Below are positions 1 to 8,643 of a DNA stretch of 22,644 bases, piece by piece. The DNA lies in assembly GCA_034189755.1 (NCBI GenBank), contig JAXIHJ010000069.1:1-22644 (forward strand), written 5' to 3'. The notes under the pieces were generated by a model. It saw nothing but the letters and a program-made list of their open reading frames with translations. It had not been told where the DNA came from and did no database searches. The position numbers were made by a program, and so were the translations under genes. Source of the DNA: JAXIHJ01 sp034189755. Lineage in GTDB: Bacteria; Planctomycetota; Phycisphaerae; SM23-33. Numbering within the stretch: the stretch's first letter is position 1; each line of letters opens with the position of its first letter.

Positions 1-1
1 G

Positions 2-1360
2 GCGCTCAAGGCGGCACAGTTGGGCGCCAAGGTCGCCGTCGTGGAAAAAGCCCACCTCGGCGGAACGTGCCTGAACCACGGCTGCATACCGTCCAAAGCG
101 CTGCTGGCCTCGGCCGAGTTGCTGCATCGGATTCGGCGGGCATCGGATCTGGGCGTCGAGGTCGCTGCCGAGGCCAGCTTCGACTGGCCGGCCATCCAGA
201 AACGCAAGGACAAGACACTCCAGACGCTCCGCGGCGGCATCAAGGCCCTGTTCGCCGGGCGAGGTGTTACGGTCTTTCAGGGCCGGGCGGTCATGCGCGG
301 GGCGGCCAAGGTGTCGATCATCACCGAAGGCAAGCCGGACCAGGACTTGACAGCCGAGAAAATCATACTGGCCGTCGGCTCGGTTCCTTCACGCATTCCC
401 GGCTGGCCGGACGAACCGGCGACGGTCTGCACCAGCGATCAGGCGATTCACTGGCCCGACCTGCCCAAACGCCTGCTGATAGTCGGCGGCGGATATATAG
501 GCTGCGAGTTCGCCTGCATGATGCGTGAATTCGGCGTGGAGGTTACCATCGTGGAGATGCTGCCTCACCTGCTGCCGAACCTGGACAAGGACCTCGGCGG
601 CGCGTTGGCCAAGGCCTTCGGCGAGCGCGGCATCACCTGCCTGGCAGGGACGAAGATCGAAGACTTGTCGCTTGATGAGGGGCGGGTTGCGGCGGTCCTG
701 TCCGGTGGCCAAAGGGTCGAAGCCGATCGCGCGCTGGTGGCGGTCGGTCGCCAGCCGAACACAGCCGAGCTGGGCCTTCAAGACATCGGACTGACGACGG
801 ACCGAGGCTTTATCAGCGTCAACGACCGCATGGAAACGCAGGCCGACGGCGTCTACTGCATCGGCGACGCCAACGGGCGGGTACTTCTGGCCCATGCAGC
901 CTCCGCCCAGGGCACAGTCGCTGCGGAAAATGCGCTCGGCGGCGAGCGGACGTTCGATGCACCGGTTCCCGGCTGCGTGTACACGTTCCCGGAAGTCGCC
1001 ACTGTCGGCATGACCTGCCGGCAGGCGAGCGAAAGCGGCGTTCCGGTGGACGTCGGCCTGTTCCCGATGCGCTATCTCGGCAAGGCGATGGCCGTCGGCC
1101 GGACCGAAGGCTTCGTCAAGGTCCTGCGACACCGCGAAGGCGGCGAGCTGCTCGGCGTGCACATGCTTGGCCACAACGTAACCGAGATTATCGCCGCCGC
1201 AGGCGCCCTGCTTAATCACAAGGCCTCCGTCGACGAGTTGGCTGAGCTAATCTTCGCGCACCCGACGATCAGTGAGGCGTTCAAGGCCGCTGGCGAGGAT
1301 GCGCTTGGCATGGCGCTGCACCTGCCGCCGAGAAAAGTTACAGACCATGCTTCGTCTTGA
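2..1360 (+). CDS. lpdA: dihydrolipoamide dehydrogenase (E3), 5' truncated by window edge
   Basis: This flavoprotein disulfide reductase reoxidises the dihydrolipoyl groups of 2-oxoacid dehydrogenase or glycine cleavage complexes with NAD+. The reading frame is open from base 2, so the N-terminal FAD-binding glycine motif (about 20-25 residues) lies outside the window. The TTG at 20 is not the true start. Visible hallmarks, numbered on the fragment, are the redox disulfide GGTCLNHGCIPSK (C23 and C28), the NAD-binding GGGYIG near 162-167, the second FAD motif (YCIGDANGRVLLAHAAS) and the C-terminal catalytic HPTISE (H420 and E425). The partner E1/E2 genes are not visible and may lie upstream. 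The stop lies 14 bases before the next start, so the genes are probably co-transcribed. lipA and lipB, the cofactor genes, lie 6.4 kb downstream on the other strand. The family call is firm; which complex it serves is unknown. Confidence 0.95.
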   Translation, partial: ALKAAQLGAKVAVVEKAHLGGTCLNHGCIPSKALLASAELLHRIRRASDLGVEVAAEASFDWPAIQKRKDKTLQTLRGGIKALFAGRGVTVFQGRAVMRGAAKVSIITEGKPDQDLTAEKIILAVGSVPSRIPGWPDEPATVCTSDQAIHWPDLPKRLLIVGGGYIGCEFACMMREFGVEVTIVEMLPHLLPNLDKDLGGALAKAFGERGITCLAGTKIEDLSLDEGRVAAVLSGGQRVEADRALVAVGRQPNTAELGLQDIGLTTDRGFISVNDRMETQADGVYCIGDANGRVLLAHAASAQGTVAAENALGGERTFDAPVPGCVYTFPEVATVGMTCRQASESGVPVDVGLFPMRYLGKAMAVGRTEGFVKVLRHREGGELLGVHMLGHNVTEIIAAAGALLNHKASVDELAELIFAHPTISEAFKAAGEDALGMALHLPPRKVTDHASS

Positions 1361-1364
1361 GTTC

Positions 1365-1370
1365 AGGAGA
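1365..1370 (+). promoter_or_regulatory. ribosome binding site deciding the PHP gene start
   Basis: AGGAGA sits four bases before ATG 1375. The TTG 18 bases upstream, which overlaps the lpdA stop, has no comparable site. This supports the 438-residue form of the protein. Confidence 0.65.
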
Positions 1371-1374
1371 AATA

Positions 1375-2691
1375 ATGTTGGAAGAATCCACAACAGCCCT
1401 CGCACCGTTGCGTGAGCTGGGCAGTGTTGACCAGATGCGTGCGTTTGCGGCAAAAGGCCTGGCGCCTTCGAAGCGGCTAAAGTGCAATCTGCACGTTCAC
1501 CTGCCGCCGAATTTCTCAGCCTTCACCAGCGTCGAGCAGGCGGTCCGGATGGCCAGCCGGCAGGATGTCGGCGTGCTCGGAGGCACCAACTACTACGACT
1601 TCGACGTCTACTCGGACTTCGTCGCCCACGCGCGGGCCTATGATATTTTTCCGATCTTCGGCCTGGAGATACTTACTTACAGCGAAGAGTTGGCCCGCGA
1701 CGGTATCCGCGTCAATGACCCGGACAATCCCGGCAGGCGGTACATCTGCGGCAAGGGCATCACTCGCTGGGCGCCGATGTCGGATACAGCCAGGCGGCTG
1801 ATGGGCGGTGTCCGCGACAACGATTCACGGCGAATTACCGAGATGACCGACCGACTGGCGAAGGTCTTCGCAGCGGGCGGGCTTAAGACAAACCTGGACG
1901 CCGAGACCATCATCGACGATGTGCGCCGGCGGCACGGCTGCCGGGCCGAGCAGGTTGCGCTCCAGGAGCGCCACGTCGCGATGGCCTTCCAGGAAGCCTT
2001 TTTTGAAATGGTGCCCGTCGAGCAGCGAGCCGGCAAACTGGCCGGACTTCTCGGCACGGATTGCCGGGCCGAGCCTGAAGACGCCGTGGCCGTTCAGGGC
2101 GCGATTCGCACGCACCTGATGAAGTCCGGCAAGGTCGCCTTCGTGCCGGAGAAGTTCATCAATTTCGAGCAGGCGGTCAAGCTGATACTGGCCCTGGACG
2201 GGTTCGTCTGCCACCCGACACTCCTCGTCCACGACGGGACCGAGCCTATCTGCGAATACGAACGGCCCGTCAAAAAGCTGATTGAGCGAATAAAGGATTG
2301 CAATATCCACAGCACCGAGCTGGTCTCGATGCGCAACACACCGCCGATTCTGGCTGAGTGCGTTCGCGCCATGCGCGACGCGGGCCTGGTTGTTACAGCC
2401 GGCACGGAGCACAATACGCTCGAGATGCTGCCCATCGATCCGACCTGCCACGCCGGCAAGCCCATTCCGGACGAGACGGCTGAGATCCTTTGGGAAGGCA
2501 CAGCCGTCGTCGCGGCACATCAGTTCCTGAGGGTTCACGGCGAGTGCGGCTTTACCGATACCGACGGACAACCGAACCCGGACTACAAAGACACCGAGCA
2601 GCGCATCGCAGCCTTTCGGGCGCTGGGCGAGGCGGTCATACAGCGCTACCGCCAAATGTCCCAAAGCAAACAGGAGCCATCGCTATCATGA
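1375..2691 (+). CDS. PHP-fold metallohydrolase-like protein of the catabolic operon
   Basis: I cannot name a substrate for this 438-residue protein, but its motifs fit the PHP (polymerase and histidinol phosphatase) fold. They are an N-terminal His-x-His in NLHVHLPP (H40, H42), a glutamate after a beta strand in FGLEI (E98), a His-Pro pair in FVCHP (H280), STELVS (E315) and a late TEHNT (E345, H346) where PHP enzymes carry the last metal ligand. The usual TDH motif is replaced by TNYYD near 71-75. A stretch of about 160 residues between the E98 and H280 motifs is longer than in compact PHP enzymes. ATG 1375 is preferred over TTG 1357 because AGGAGA at 1365-1370 precedes it. The stop overlaps the next ATG (ATGA). 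Context suggests hydrolysis of a phospho-sugar or lactone intermediate; this is inference. Confidence 0.7.
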   Translation: MLEESTTALAPLRELGSVDQMRAFAAKGLAPSKRLKCNLHVHLPPNFSAFTSVEQAVRMASRQDVGVLGGTNYYDFDVYSDFVAHARAYDIFPIFGLEILTYSEELARDGIRVNDPDNPGRRYICGKGITRWAPMSDTARRLMGGVRDNDSRRITEMTDRLAKVFAAGGLKTNLDAETIIDDVRRRHGCRAEQVALQERHVAMAFQEAFFEMVPVEQRAGKLAGLLGTDCRAEPEDAVAVQGAIRTHLMKSGKVAFVPEKFINFEQAVKLILALDGFVCHPTLLVHDGTEPICEYERPVKKLIERIKDCNIHSTELVSMRNTPPILAECVRAMRDAGLVVTAGTEHNTLEMLPIDPTCHAGKPIPDETAEILWEGTAVVAAHQFLRVHGECGFTDTDGQPNPDYKDTEQRIAAFRALGEAVIQRYRQMSQSKQEPSLS

Positions 2692-4736
2692 CATCGAAAA
2701 CTAAATGGCCCACTTTCAGGCCGAACGACGACCCGCTGGACGTGCTGGTGGGCCTTTCACGCTACTACGGCGCCGATCCGGACTTTGTGCTGGGCGGCGG
2801 CGGCAACACATCCGTCAAGATTGGCAACCGGCTGTACGTCAAGGCCAGCGGCTACGCCCTGGCCGACATCGGCATCGACGGTTTCATCGCGCTGGACCGC
2901 AGGAAACTCACCGCCCTGTTGGAAATGGACCTGCCGGCAAAGGCCGCCAGGCGCGAGGCGAAATTCAAGCAGAAGTTGATGGCCTCACGTCTGGAGACCG
3001 AAAAAAACCTGAGGCCTAGCGTGGAATCCGTCCTGCACAATTTGCTGCCGGGCCGGTTCGTAGTGCACACACACGCTACGCACGCCAATATGCTGACCTG
3101 CTGCCGGCGAGGCAAGGCGCTGGCTGAAAAACTTTTCGGCGACGAAATCATCTGGATTGGCTGCGTCGAGCCGGGCGTCATGCTGGCAAAGGCGATCGCC
3201 AAGTCCGTACAGGCCTACCGCCGGCGGACAGGACGGGATGAGCCGAATGCCATCCTGATGCAAAATCATGGGCTAATCATATCCGGCGACACCGCCGAAC
3301 AGGTTCGCCGGCGAACCAGCCGCATCATGGGCAAACTCCGCCGCTGCACCTCGGCCGCCGGCAAGCGCGGTTTCGGCGGGGTTCGCAGGCTTAAGGCTTC
3401 GTCGGCCGACCGGCTTATAAAAATCATCGGCCCGGCGCTGCGAGGCCTGCTGGCCGAGGACGATAATCTGAAAATCGTTACGTTCGACGATTCCGACACG
3501 GTGCTGAGTTTCGTCGGCAACAAGGCAGGCAAAGCCGCAGCCGAGATAGGCCCGCTTACGCCCGACCAGATGGTCTACTGCGGATCGTCGCCGATGTGGT
3601 TCGAGCCTCGCACAAACGAAACGCCCCAACAAACGATCAAGCGCCTTCGCGCCGCAGTCGCCAAATACCGCAGACGGACCAGATGCCTGCCGAAGGTGGT
3701 GCTGGTTTCGGGGCTGGGGCTGTTCGCCGGCGGCGAGAAGTTCAGCTCCGTCCGGACGACCCGGCTGGTCTACAGCGACGCGATAAAGATAATGACCGGC
3801 GCTCGTGCGATGGGCGGCATCCGCGCGTTGCCGCCTGAGATACAGCGGTTCTTTGAAAGTTGGGACGTGCCGGCCTATCGCAAGAAAATCGCCGCCGGTG
3901 ATAAGCTGCGAGGGCGGGCGGCCGGCAAGGTCGCCGTCGTTACCGGCGCCGCGCAGGGTATCGGGCTTGGCCTCGCAAACGACTTCGCCGCACAGGGCGC
4001 AACGGTCGTCCTGCTGGACGTCAACGCCTCAGCCGCCAAGGCCGCTGCCGCGGAAATTTGCAATGCCCACGGGCCGGGCAGGGCGATGGCGGTCGCTGCG
4101 GACGTAACGGACGGCAACTCCGTCGCCGGGGCACTCGGCCAAGCCGTCCGGGCCTACGGCGGATTCGACGTATTCGTCTCCAACGCCGGCGTCCTGCGGG
4201 CCGACAGCCTCAAGACCCAGCCGGTCGAAGACTTTGACCTTGTAACGGCCGTGAACTACAGGGGCTATTTTCTCTGCATTCAGGCCGCCGCACCGATCCT
4301 GGCAGTCCAGCATCAGGCCAGGCAGGACTGTTTCGGCGACATCATCCAGATAAATTCCAAGTCCGGCCTGGCCGGCTCGAACCGCAACGCTGCATACGCC
4401 GGCGGCAAATTCGGCGGCATCGGGCTGACGCAGTCCGCCGCCATGGAGCTGATCGCCGACGGAATCAAGGTCAACGCCGTTTGCCCAGGCAACTACTTCG
4501 ACGGGCCGCTGTGGTCCGACCCGAAGACGGGCCTGTTCGTCCAGTATCTGCGCGCCGGCAAGGTACCAGGCGCCAAGACCATAGCCGACGTTCGCGCCGC
4601 CTACGAACTCAAGGTGCCTATGGGGCGCGGCTGCCGCATCGAGGACATTATTAAGGCTGTCTACTACCTGATGGAGCAGAGATACGAAACCGGCCAGGCG
4701 CTGCCCGTAACGGGCGGCCAGGTGATGCTGCGATAG
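2688..4736 (+). CDS. bifunctional class II aldolase / short-chain dehydrogenase (RhaEW/YuxG-like)
   Basis: This is a 682-residue fusion. Residues 1 to about 240 form a class II (zinc) sugar-phosphate aldolase: GGGGNTS at 36-42, the zinc histidines in HTHATH at 127-132 and QNHG at 192-195. A linker containing GLGLFAGG (342-349) and a conserved-looking ALPPEIQRFFESW leads to an NAD-type SDR at 412-682. The SDR has TGAAQGIG at 419-426, an acidic LLDVN after beta-2, SNAG at 498-501, catalytic S557 and YAGGK (Y570, K574). Known homologues cleave rhamnulose-1-phosphate to DHAP and lactaldehyde and oxidise the aldehyde to lactate. Length and order match that family, but the substrate here is not proven and no rhamnose isomerase or kinase is nearby. 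The start at 2688 has CAGGAG at 2671-2676 and overlaps the upstream stop as ATGA. A longer open frame upstream runs inside the PHP gene and is rejected. Confidence 0.85.
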   Translation: MTSKTKWPTFRPNDDPLDVLVGLSRYYGADPDFVLGGGGNTSVKIGNRLYVKASGYALADIGIDGFIALDRRKLTALLEMDLPAKAARREAKFKQKLMASRLETEKNLRPSVESVLHNLLPGRFVVHTHATHANMLTCCRRGKALAEKLFGDEIIWIGCVEPGVMLAKAIAKSVQAYRRRTGRDEPNAILMQNHGLIISGDTAEQVRRRTSRIMGKLRRCTSAAGKRGFGGVRRLKASSADRLIKIIGPALRGLLAEDDNLKIVTFDDSDTVLSFVGNKAGKAAAEIGPLTPDQMVYCGSSPMWFEPRTNETPQQTIKRLRAAVAKYRRRTRCLPKVVLVSGLGLFAGGEKFSSVRTTRLVYSDAIKIMTGARAMGGIRALPPEIQRFFESWDVPAYRKKIAAGDKLRGRAAGKVAVVTGAAQGIGLGLANDFAAQGATVVLLDVNASAAKAAAAEICNAHGPGRAMAVAADVTDGNSVAGALGQAVRAYGGFDVFVSNAGVLRADSLKTQPVEDFDLVTAVNYRGYFLCIQAAAPILAVQHQARQDCFGDIIQINSKSGLAGSNRNAAYAGGKFGGIGLTQSAAMELIADGIKVNAVCPGNYFDGPLWSDPKTGLFVQYLRAGKVPGAKTIADVRAAYELKVPMGRGCRIEDIIKAVYYLMEQRYETGQALPVTGGQVMLR

Positions 4737-4752
4737 CTTTCGAGGTTCAACG

Positions 4753-6459
4753 ATGGACAATTGCGAGGCTTGCTCACTGCCCGATACGCAATACGCCGTT
4801 CAGCTTATCGGCCCCGGCGAGCTTAAGCTCAATACGCACAAGCCGGTGCCCAGGCCTAAGGGCCGGCAGATACTGCTCCGCGTCGAGGCTGTGGGTCTGT
4901 GCTTCTCGGACCTGAAGCTGCTGAAGCTGTTCTCGGCCCATCCGCGCAAGAGCAAGATTATCTCAGGCTTGCCGGCGGCGGACCTCGCGGGCCTGGCCGG
5001 CTACGTACCGGGCGATGCGCCGACGGTGCCCGGCCATGAGGCCGTCTGCCGAATAGCCGCCGTCGGGCCTGACGTCCGGCATTACAAGGTCGGCCAGCGA
5101 TGTATGGTGCAGGCCGATTTCCGCCAGCTTGCCACCGCCGGCGCGAATGCAGCGTTCGGCTATAACATCGAGGGCGGCTTGCAGCAGTACGCGCTGCTGG
5201 ACGAACGAGTTGTCGTGGACCCGGCTACGGGCGAGCAGTTTCTGATGCCCGTCAGTAATACGCTCAGCGCCTCGGCGGCATGTCTCGTCGAGCCGTGGGC
5301 CTGCGTGGAAAATTCATACGCAAGCCAAGAGCGGCGCACGATAAAAGCCGGCGGCAGGCTGCTAGTCGCAGCCGAGCCGGGCCGAAGCATCGAGGGCCTG
5401 GCTGAGAGTTTTTCGCCCAAAGGCCGACCCGCCGCCGTTACAGCCGCCTGCACCGAGCAGGCACAACTCGAAGCGATCCGGGCCTTGGGCGCGCCGCTTA
5501 GCCGCTGCGAGCAGCTTGCAGACCTGGCCGATGAGGGGTTCGACGACATCGTGTACTTCGGGGCGAAAAAGGCGGCCCTCGACGTGCTGAACGACAAGCT
5601 GGCCGCCTACGGCATTATCAACATCGTTGTCGCAGGCGAGCGAATCGGCCGGCCGGTATCAATCAACGTCGGGCGGGTCCACTACGGCAGGACACGCTGG
5701 ATCGGCACAAAATCTTCCAACGCAGCCGAGTCGTACAAGGTCATCACGGCCACGGGCGAGATCCATCCCGGCCAGGCCGTCGCCGTCATCGGCGCCGGCG
5801 GGCCCATGGGCCAAATGCACGTCATCCGCGACATTTGCTCGGGCGTTGCCGGCATCTCGGTCGTAGCAACCGACCTCGACGATGTGCGCCTGGCGGCGCT
5901 GCATGCCAAGGCCGGTCCGCTGGCGGCGGAGAGAAACGTTCCGTTCCGGCTGGTCAACACACGAGCAAAACCGCTGGATGAGACCTTCGACTACTTCGCC
6001 CTGATGGCGCCGGTCGGCCAACTGGTAGCCGACGCGATTCGCCACGCGCGAGACGGCTGCCGGATAAGCATCTTCGCGGGCATACCCACGGCGACGAAGT
6101 ACGAACTGGACATGGACACCTACATCGAGCGCCGCTGCTTCATGTTCGGCACGAGCGGTTCGGAATTAAGCGACATGCGGACTATCCTGGCCAAGGTCGA
6201 GTCCGGCCGGTTGGATGCGAACTGCTCGGTGGATGCCGTTTCCGGCATGGCCGGCGCAGCCGACGGCATCGCCGCGGTTGAGAACCGGGCGGTAGCCGGA
6301 AAGATCGTCGTCTATCCGTCACTGGCCGACGTGAGGCTGGTTCCGCTGAAACAACTGGCTGAGCGGTTCCCGACGGTCGCCGGGAAGTTAAATCGAGGCA
6401 TGTGGTGCAAAGCGGCTGAGGACGAGCTGCTGGCGGTGGCAGGCAAAAACACACCATGA
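4753..6459 (+). CDS. zinc-type (MDR) dehydrogenase with an apparent tandem Rossmann domain, SorE-like
   Basis: This 568-residue medium-chain dehydrogenase is about 150-200 residues longer than usual for the family. The N-terminal catalytic domain shows GLCFSDLK (C50) and PGHEAV (H95, E96), consistent with the catalytic zinc. The four-cysteine structural zinc loop is absent. A first nucleotide-binding-like unit (about 198-323) starts with KAGGRLLVAAEPG, a degraded glycine motif. A second unit (about 334-470) starts with HPGQAVAVIGAGGPMG, an intact motif. Both continue in parallel: FDDIVYFG then IVVAGERIG then WIGTKSS, against FDYFALMAP then ISIFAGIPT then MFGTSGS. The closest described enzymes I can suggest are L-sorbose-1-phosphate reductase types, so oxidation or reduction of a ketose or polyol phosphate is plausible. 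It starts 16 bases after the aldolase-SDR stop and its own stop overlaps the next ATG. Confidence 0.75.
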   Translation: MDNCEACSLPDTQYAVQLIGPGELKLNTHKPVPRPKGRQILLRVEAVGLCFSDLKLLKLFSAHPRKSKIISGLPAADLAGLAGYVPGDAPTVPGHEAVCRIAAVGPDVRHYKVGQRCMVQADFRQLATAGANAAFGYNIEGGLQQYALLDERVVVDPATGEQFLMPVSNTLSASAACLVEPWACVENSYASQERRTIKAGGRLLVAAEPGRSIEGLAESFSPKGRPAAVTAACTEQAQLEAIRALGAPLSRCEQLADLADEGFDDIVYFGAKKAALDVLNDKLAAYGIINIVVAGERIGRPVSINVGRVHYGRTRWIGTKSSNAAESYKVITATGEIHPGQAVAVIGAGGPMGQMHVIRDICSGVAGISVVATDLDDVRLAALHAKAGPLAAERNVPFRLVNTRAKPLDETFDYFALMAPVGQLVADAIRHARDGCRISIFAGIPTATKYELDMDTYIERRCFMFGTSGSELSDMRTILAKVESGRLDANCSVDAVSGMAGAADGIAAVENRAVAGKIVVYPSLADVRLVPLKQLAERFPTVAGKLNRGMWCKAAEDELLAVAGKNTP

Positions 6460-7739
6460 GCGACAAGGCCGACAAGACGTTCGTGGGTTTCGGGTTCGGG
6501 GCGATCCAAAGCGGGCTGTTCCTGTTCGAGGCCCGCACGTCGGGCAACTTCTCGCGGTTCGTCGTCGCCGAGGTGGACCGCAGCCTGGTCCAGGCCATCG
6601 TCGCTAACGACGGCCGCTGCCGGGTAAACGTCGCCGGGGGCGATCGGGTCGACCGCCTTGAGCTGAGCGGCATCGAGATTTACAACCCCGCCGTCCCGGC
6701 CGACCGGCAGGCGATTATCGAGGCGATAGCTGCATCCGACGAAATAGCGACGGCGCTGCCGAGCGTGAGGTTCTACGACACCGGCGACGATACCTCGGTA
6801 GCCGGCATCATCGCCGAGGGGCTTTCCAGCCGCGAGTCTCCGCAGCCGACCGTAATATACGCCGCCGAAAATCACAACCGGGCCGCGGAAATCCTCTCCG
6901 ACAGCGTCCGGCAACGCATGGGACAAAGACGCTTGAGCGGCGTCCAGACGCTAAACACGGTCATCGGGAAAATGAGCGGAGTCATCGACGAACAGGATGT
7001 GATACGGAAGGCGAATCTGGCGACGATAACGCCTGAGATTCCACGCGCCATCCTGGTCGAGCGGTTCAACAGGATTCTCATCTCCCGGATAAATCTGGCC
7101 GGCTACCGTCGCGGCATCGAGGTATTTATCGAAAAGGACGACCTGCTGCCGTTCGAGGAGGCCAAGCTGTACGGCCACAATGCCATCCACGCGCTGATAG
7201 GCTACCTGGCCGACCTGGCCGGCTACGAGACCGTCGCCGAGGCGGGCGGAGACGCCGAGATTATGGCCGCGGCCCGCAGTGCGTTCCTTGACGAATCCGG
7301 CGCGGCACTAACACGGCGGCACGCGAAGCTGGGGGACAGGCTCTTTACGCCCGACGGCTTCGGCGACTACGCCGAAGACCTGCTGGAGCGGATGGTCTGT
7401 CCGAACCTCAACGACCTGGTCGCCCGCGTGTGCCGCGACCACGTCCGCAAGCTGGGCTACGACGACCGGCTGTACGGTTCGATGCAGCTGGCGCTGGGCG
7501 CCGGCATCCAGCCGACGAACCTGGCGCTCGGCGCGGCGGCGGCAGTCATATCGATGATCAAGCGGCAGCATGAAATCGACGCCGAAATCGCACATCTGCC
7601 GCAAAGCACCGAAGAGCTGACCGAGATGAAACTCGGAAAATTGCTGATGGGGCTATGGTCTGAAAACGTCGATTCCGACGGCGAGAGGCTGATTGGCCTG
7701 ACATGGGCCGCTTTAAGAAAGTTGCAGGACCGCGCATGA
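6456..7739 (+). CDS. mannitol dehydrogenase-type long-chain polyol(-phosphate) dehydrogenase
   Basis: This 427-residue protein has an N-terminal Rossmann start (FVGFGFGAIQSGLFLFEA, about 9-26) in the variant style of mannitol-1-phosphate 5-dehydrogenases. It also has the signature K-x4-N-x2-H of the polyol-specific long-chain dehydrogenases in KLYGHNAIH (K237, N242, H245). Members oxidise mannitol, fructuronate, tagaturonate or hexitol phosphates with NAD(P). Which substrate is used here cannot be told; given the sugar-phosphate aldolase and the SorE-like neighbour, a hexitol-phosphate is reasonable inference. The start ATG overlaps the preceding stop (ATGA at 6456-6459), indicating translational coupling. 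It is the last gene of the + strand operon, and its stop lies 10 bases from the convergent lipA stop. Confidence 0.75.
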   Translation: MSDKADKTFVGFGFGAIQSGLFLFEARTSGNFSRFVVAEVDRSLVQAIVANDGRCRVNVAGGDRVDRLELSGIEIYNPAVPADRQAIIEAIAASDEIATALPSVRFYDTGDDTSVAGIIAEGLSSRESPQPTVIYAAENHNRAAEILSDSVRQRMGQRRLSGVQTLNTVIGKMSGVIDEQDVIRKANLATITPEIPRAILVERFNRILISRINLAGYRRGIEVFIEKDDLLPFEEAKLYGHNAIHALIGYLADLAGYETVAEAGGDAEIMAAARSAFLDESGAALTRRHAKLGDRLFTPDGFGDYAEDLLERMVCPNLNDLVARVCRDHVRKLGYDDRLYGSMQLALGAGIQPTNLALGAAAAVISMIKRQHEIDAEIAHLPQSTEELTEMKLGKLLMGLWSENVDSDGERLIGLTWAALRKLQDRA

Positions 7740-7749
7740 GCATCTTTTC

Positions 7750-8643
7750 CTATCGCTTCCGTGGAAAAAGATTCTCGGCCCTGTAGCTGCTCCGCACGAA
7801 CGGCCCGGCCGCCACGGCCACAAAACCCAGTTCGCGGGCCTGCGCTTCCCATTCGGCGAATTCGCCCGGCTCGACGAATCGCTCCACCGGCGCGTGGTCG
7901 GCTGACGGAGCGAGGTACTGGCCTATGGTCAGTATGTCGCAGCCGACGCCGCGAAGGTCCTGCATGACCTGTGTAACCTCGTCATGGCTCTCGCCCAGGC
8001 CCACCATCAGGCCGCTCTTGGTATAGCACGAGGCCCCGGCCGGCCCGGAGGCACAGCGGAGCACGGCCAGGCTTCGGGCGTAGTCGGCCTGCGGGCGAAC
8101 CTGCCGGTACAGCCGCGGCGCCGTCTCGACGTTGTGATTGAATACGTCAGGCCGGGCCGCCAGCACTTTTTCTACCGACCGGCTGTCGCCACGGAAATCC
8201 GGTGTGAGCACCTCAATAAGCGTTTCGTCGCCCAGCCTGCCGCGAATGGCTCGGATCGTCAGCCCGAAGTGCCCCGCCCCGCCGTCGGGTAAATCGTCGC
8301 GCGTAACGGAGGTTACTACGACGTATCGCAGTCCCAGCCTCACGCACGCCTCGGCGACGGCAGCCGGCTCGTCGGCTCGAGGCGGCGGCAGCGCAGGCGA
8401 GTGGGCAATAGCGCAGAACCGGCACGACCGCGTACAGGCATCGCCCAGGATCAAAAACGTGGCCGTGCCGCGCCCGAAGCACTCGCTCTGGTTCGGACAA
8501 TGGGCGCTACAGCAGACGGTTTGCAGCTCCAGATCGGCCAGCAGCTTTCGCACGGCGCCGGCCCGGGCGGAAATGCGGTGGCGTTTCTTGAGCCACGGCG
8601 GAAGCCTGCCTGCCGGCTGATTGGATTTTGCATCGGAAGTCAT
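7750..8643 (-). CDS. lipA: lipoyl synthase
   Basis: This 297-residue radical-SAM enzyme inserts two sulfur atoms into protein-bound octanoyl groups to form lipoyl cofactor. Both iron-sulfur motifs are intact. The auxiliary cluster C-x4-C-x5-C is C44, C49 and C55 (CCSAHCPNQSEC). The radical-SAM C-x3-C-x2-C is C70, C74 and C77 (CTRSCRFC). The C-terminal RSSYRAE carries the conserved serine that ligates the auxiliary cluster in the family. The length is normal. Its ATG overlaps the lipB stop by one base (TAATG), so lipB-lipA is a translationally coupled operon. It ends 10 bases from the convergent polyol dehydrogenase gene. Together with lpdA at the left edge it indicates that a lipoyl-dependent complex operates in this organism. 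Confidence 0.97.
   Translation of the reverse strand: MTSDAKSNQPAGRLPPWLKKRHRISARAGAVRKLLADLELQTVCCSAHCPNQSECFGRGTATFLILGDACTRSCRFCAIAHSPALPPPRADEPAAVAEACVRLGLRYVVVTSVTRDDLPDGGAGHFGLTIRAIRGRLGDETLIEVLTPDFRGDSRSVEKVLAARPDVFNHNVETAPRLYRQVRPQADYARSLAVLRCASGPAGASCYTKSGLMVGLGESHDEVTQVMQDLRGVGCDILTIGQYLAPSADHAPVERFVEPGEFAEWEAQARELGFVAVAAGPFVRSSYRAENLFPRKR

Noticed and set aside
1825..2664. 279-codon minus-strand frame opposite the PHP gene
   Set aside because: Shadow of a GC-rich gene; the + strand frame has ligand motifs, a ribosome site and coupled neighbours.
2490..2687. N-terminal extension of the aldolase-SDR fusion
   Set aside because: It lies inside the PHP gene in another frame, reads as low-complexity basic sequence, and ATG 2688 has CAGGAG and the ATGA overlap.
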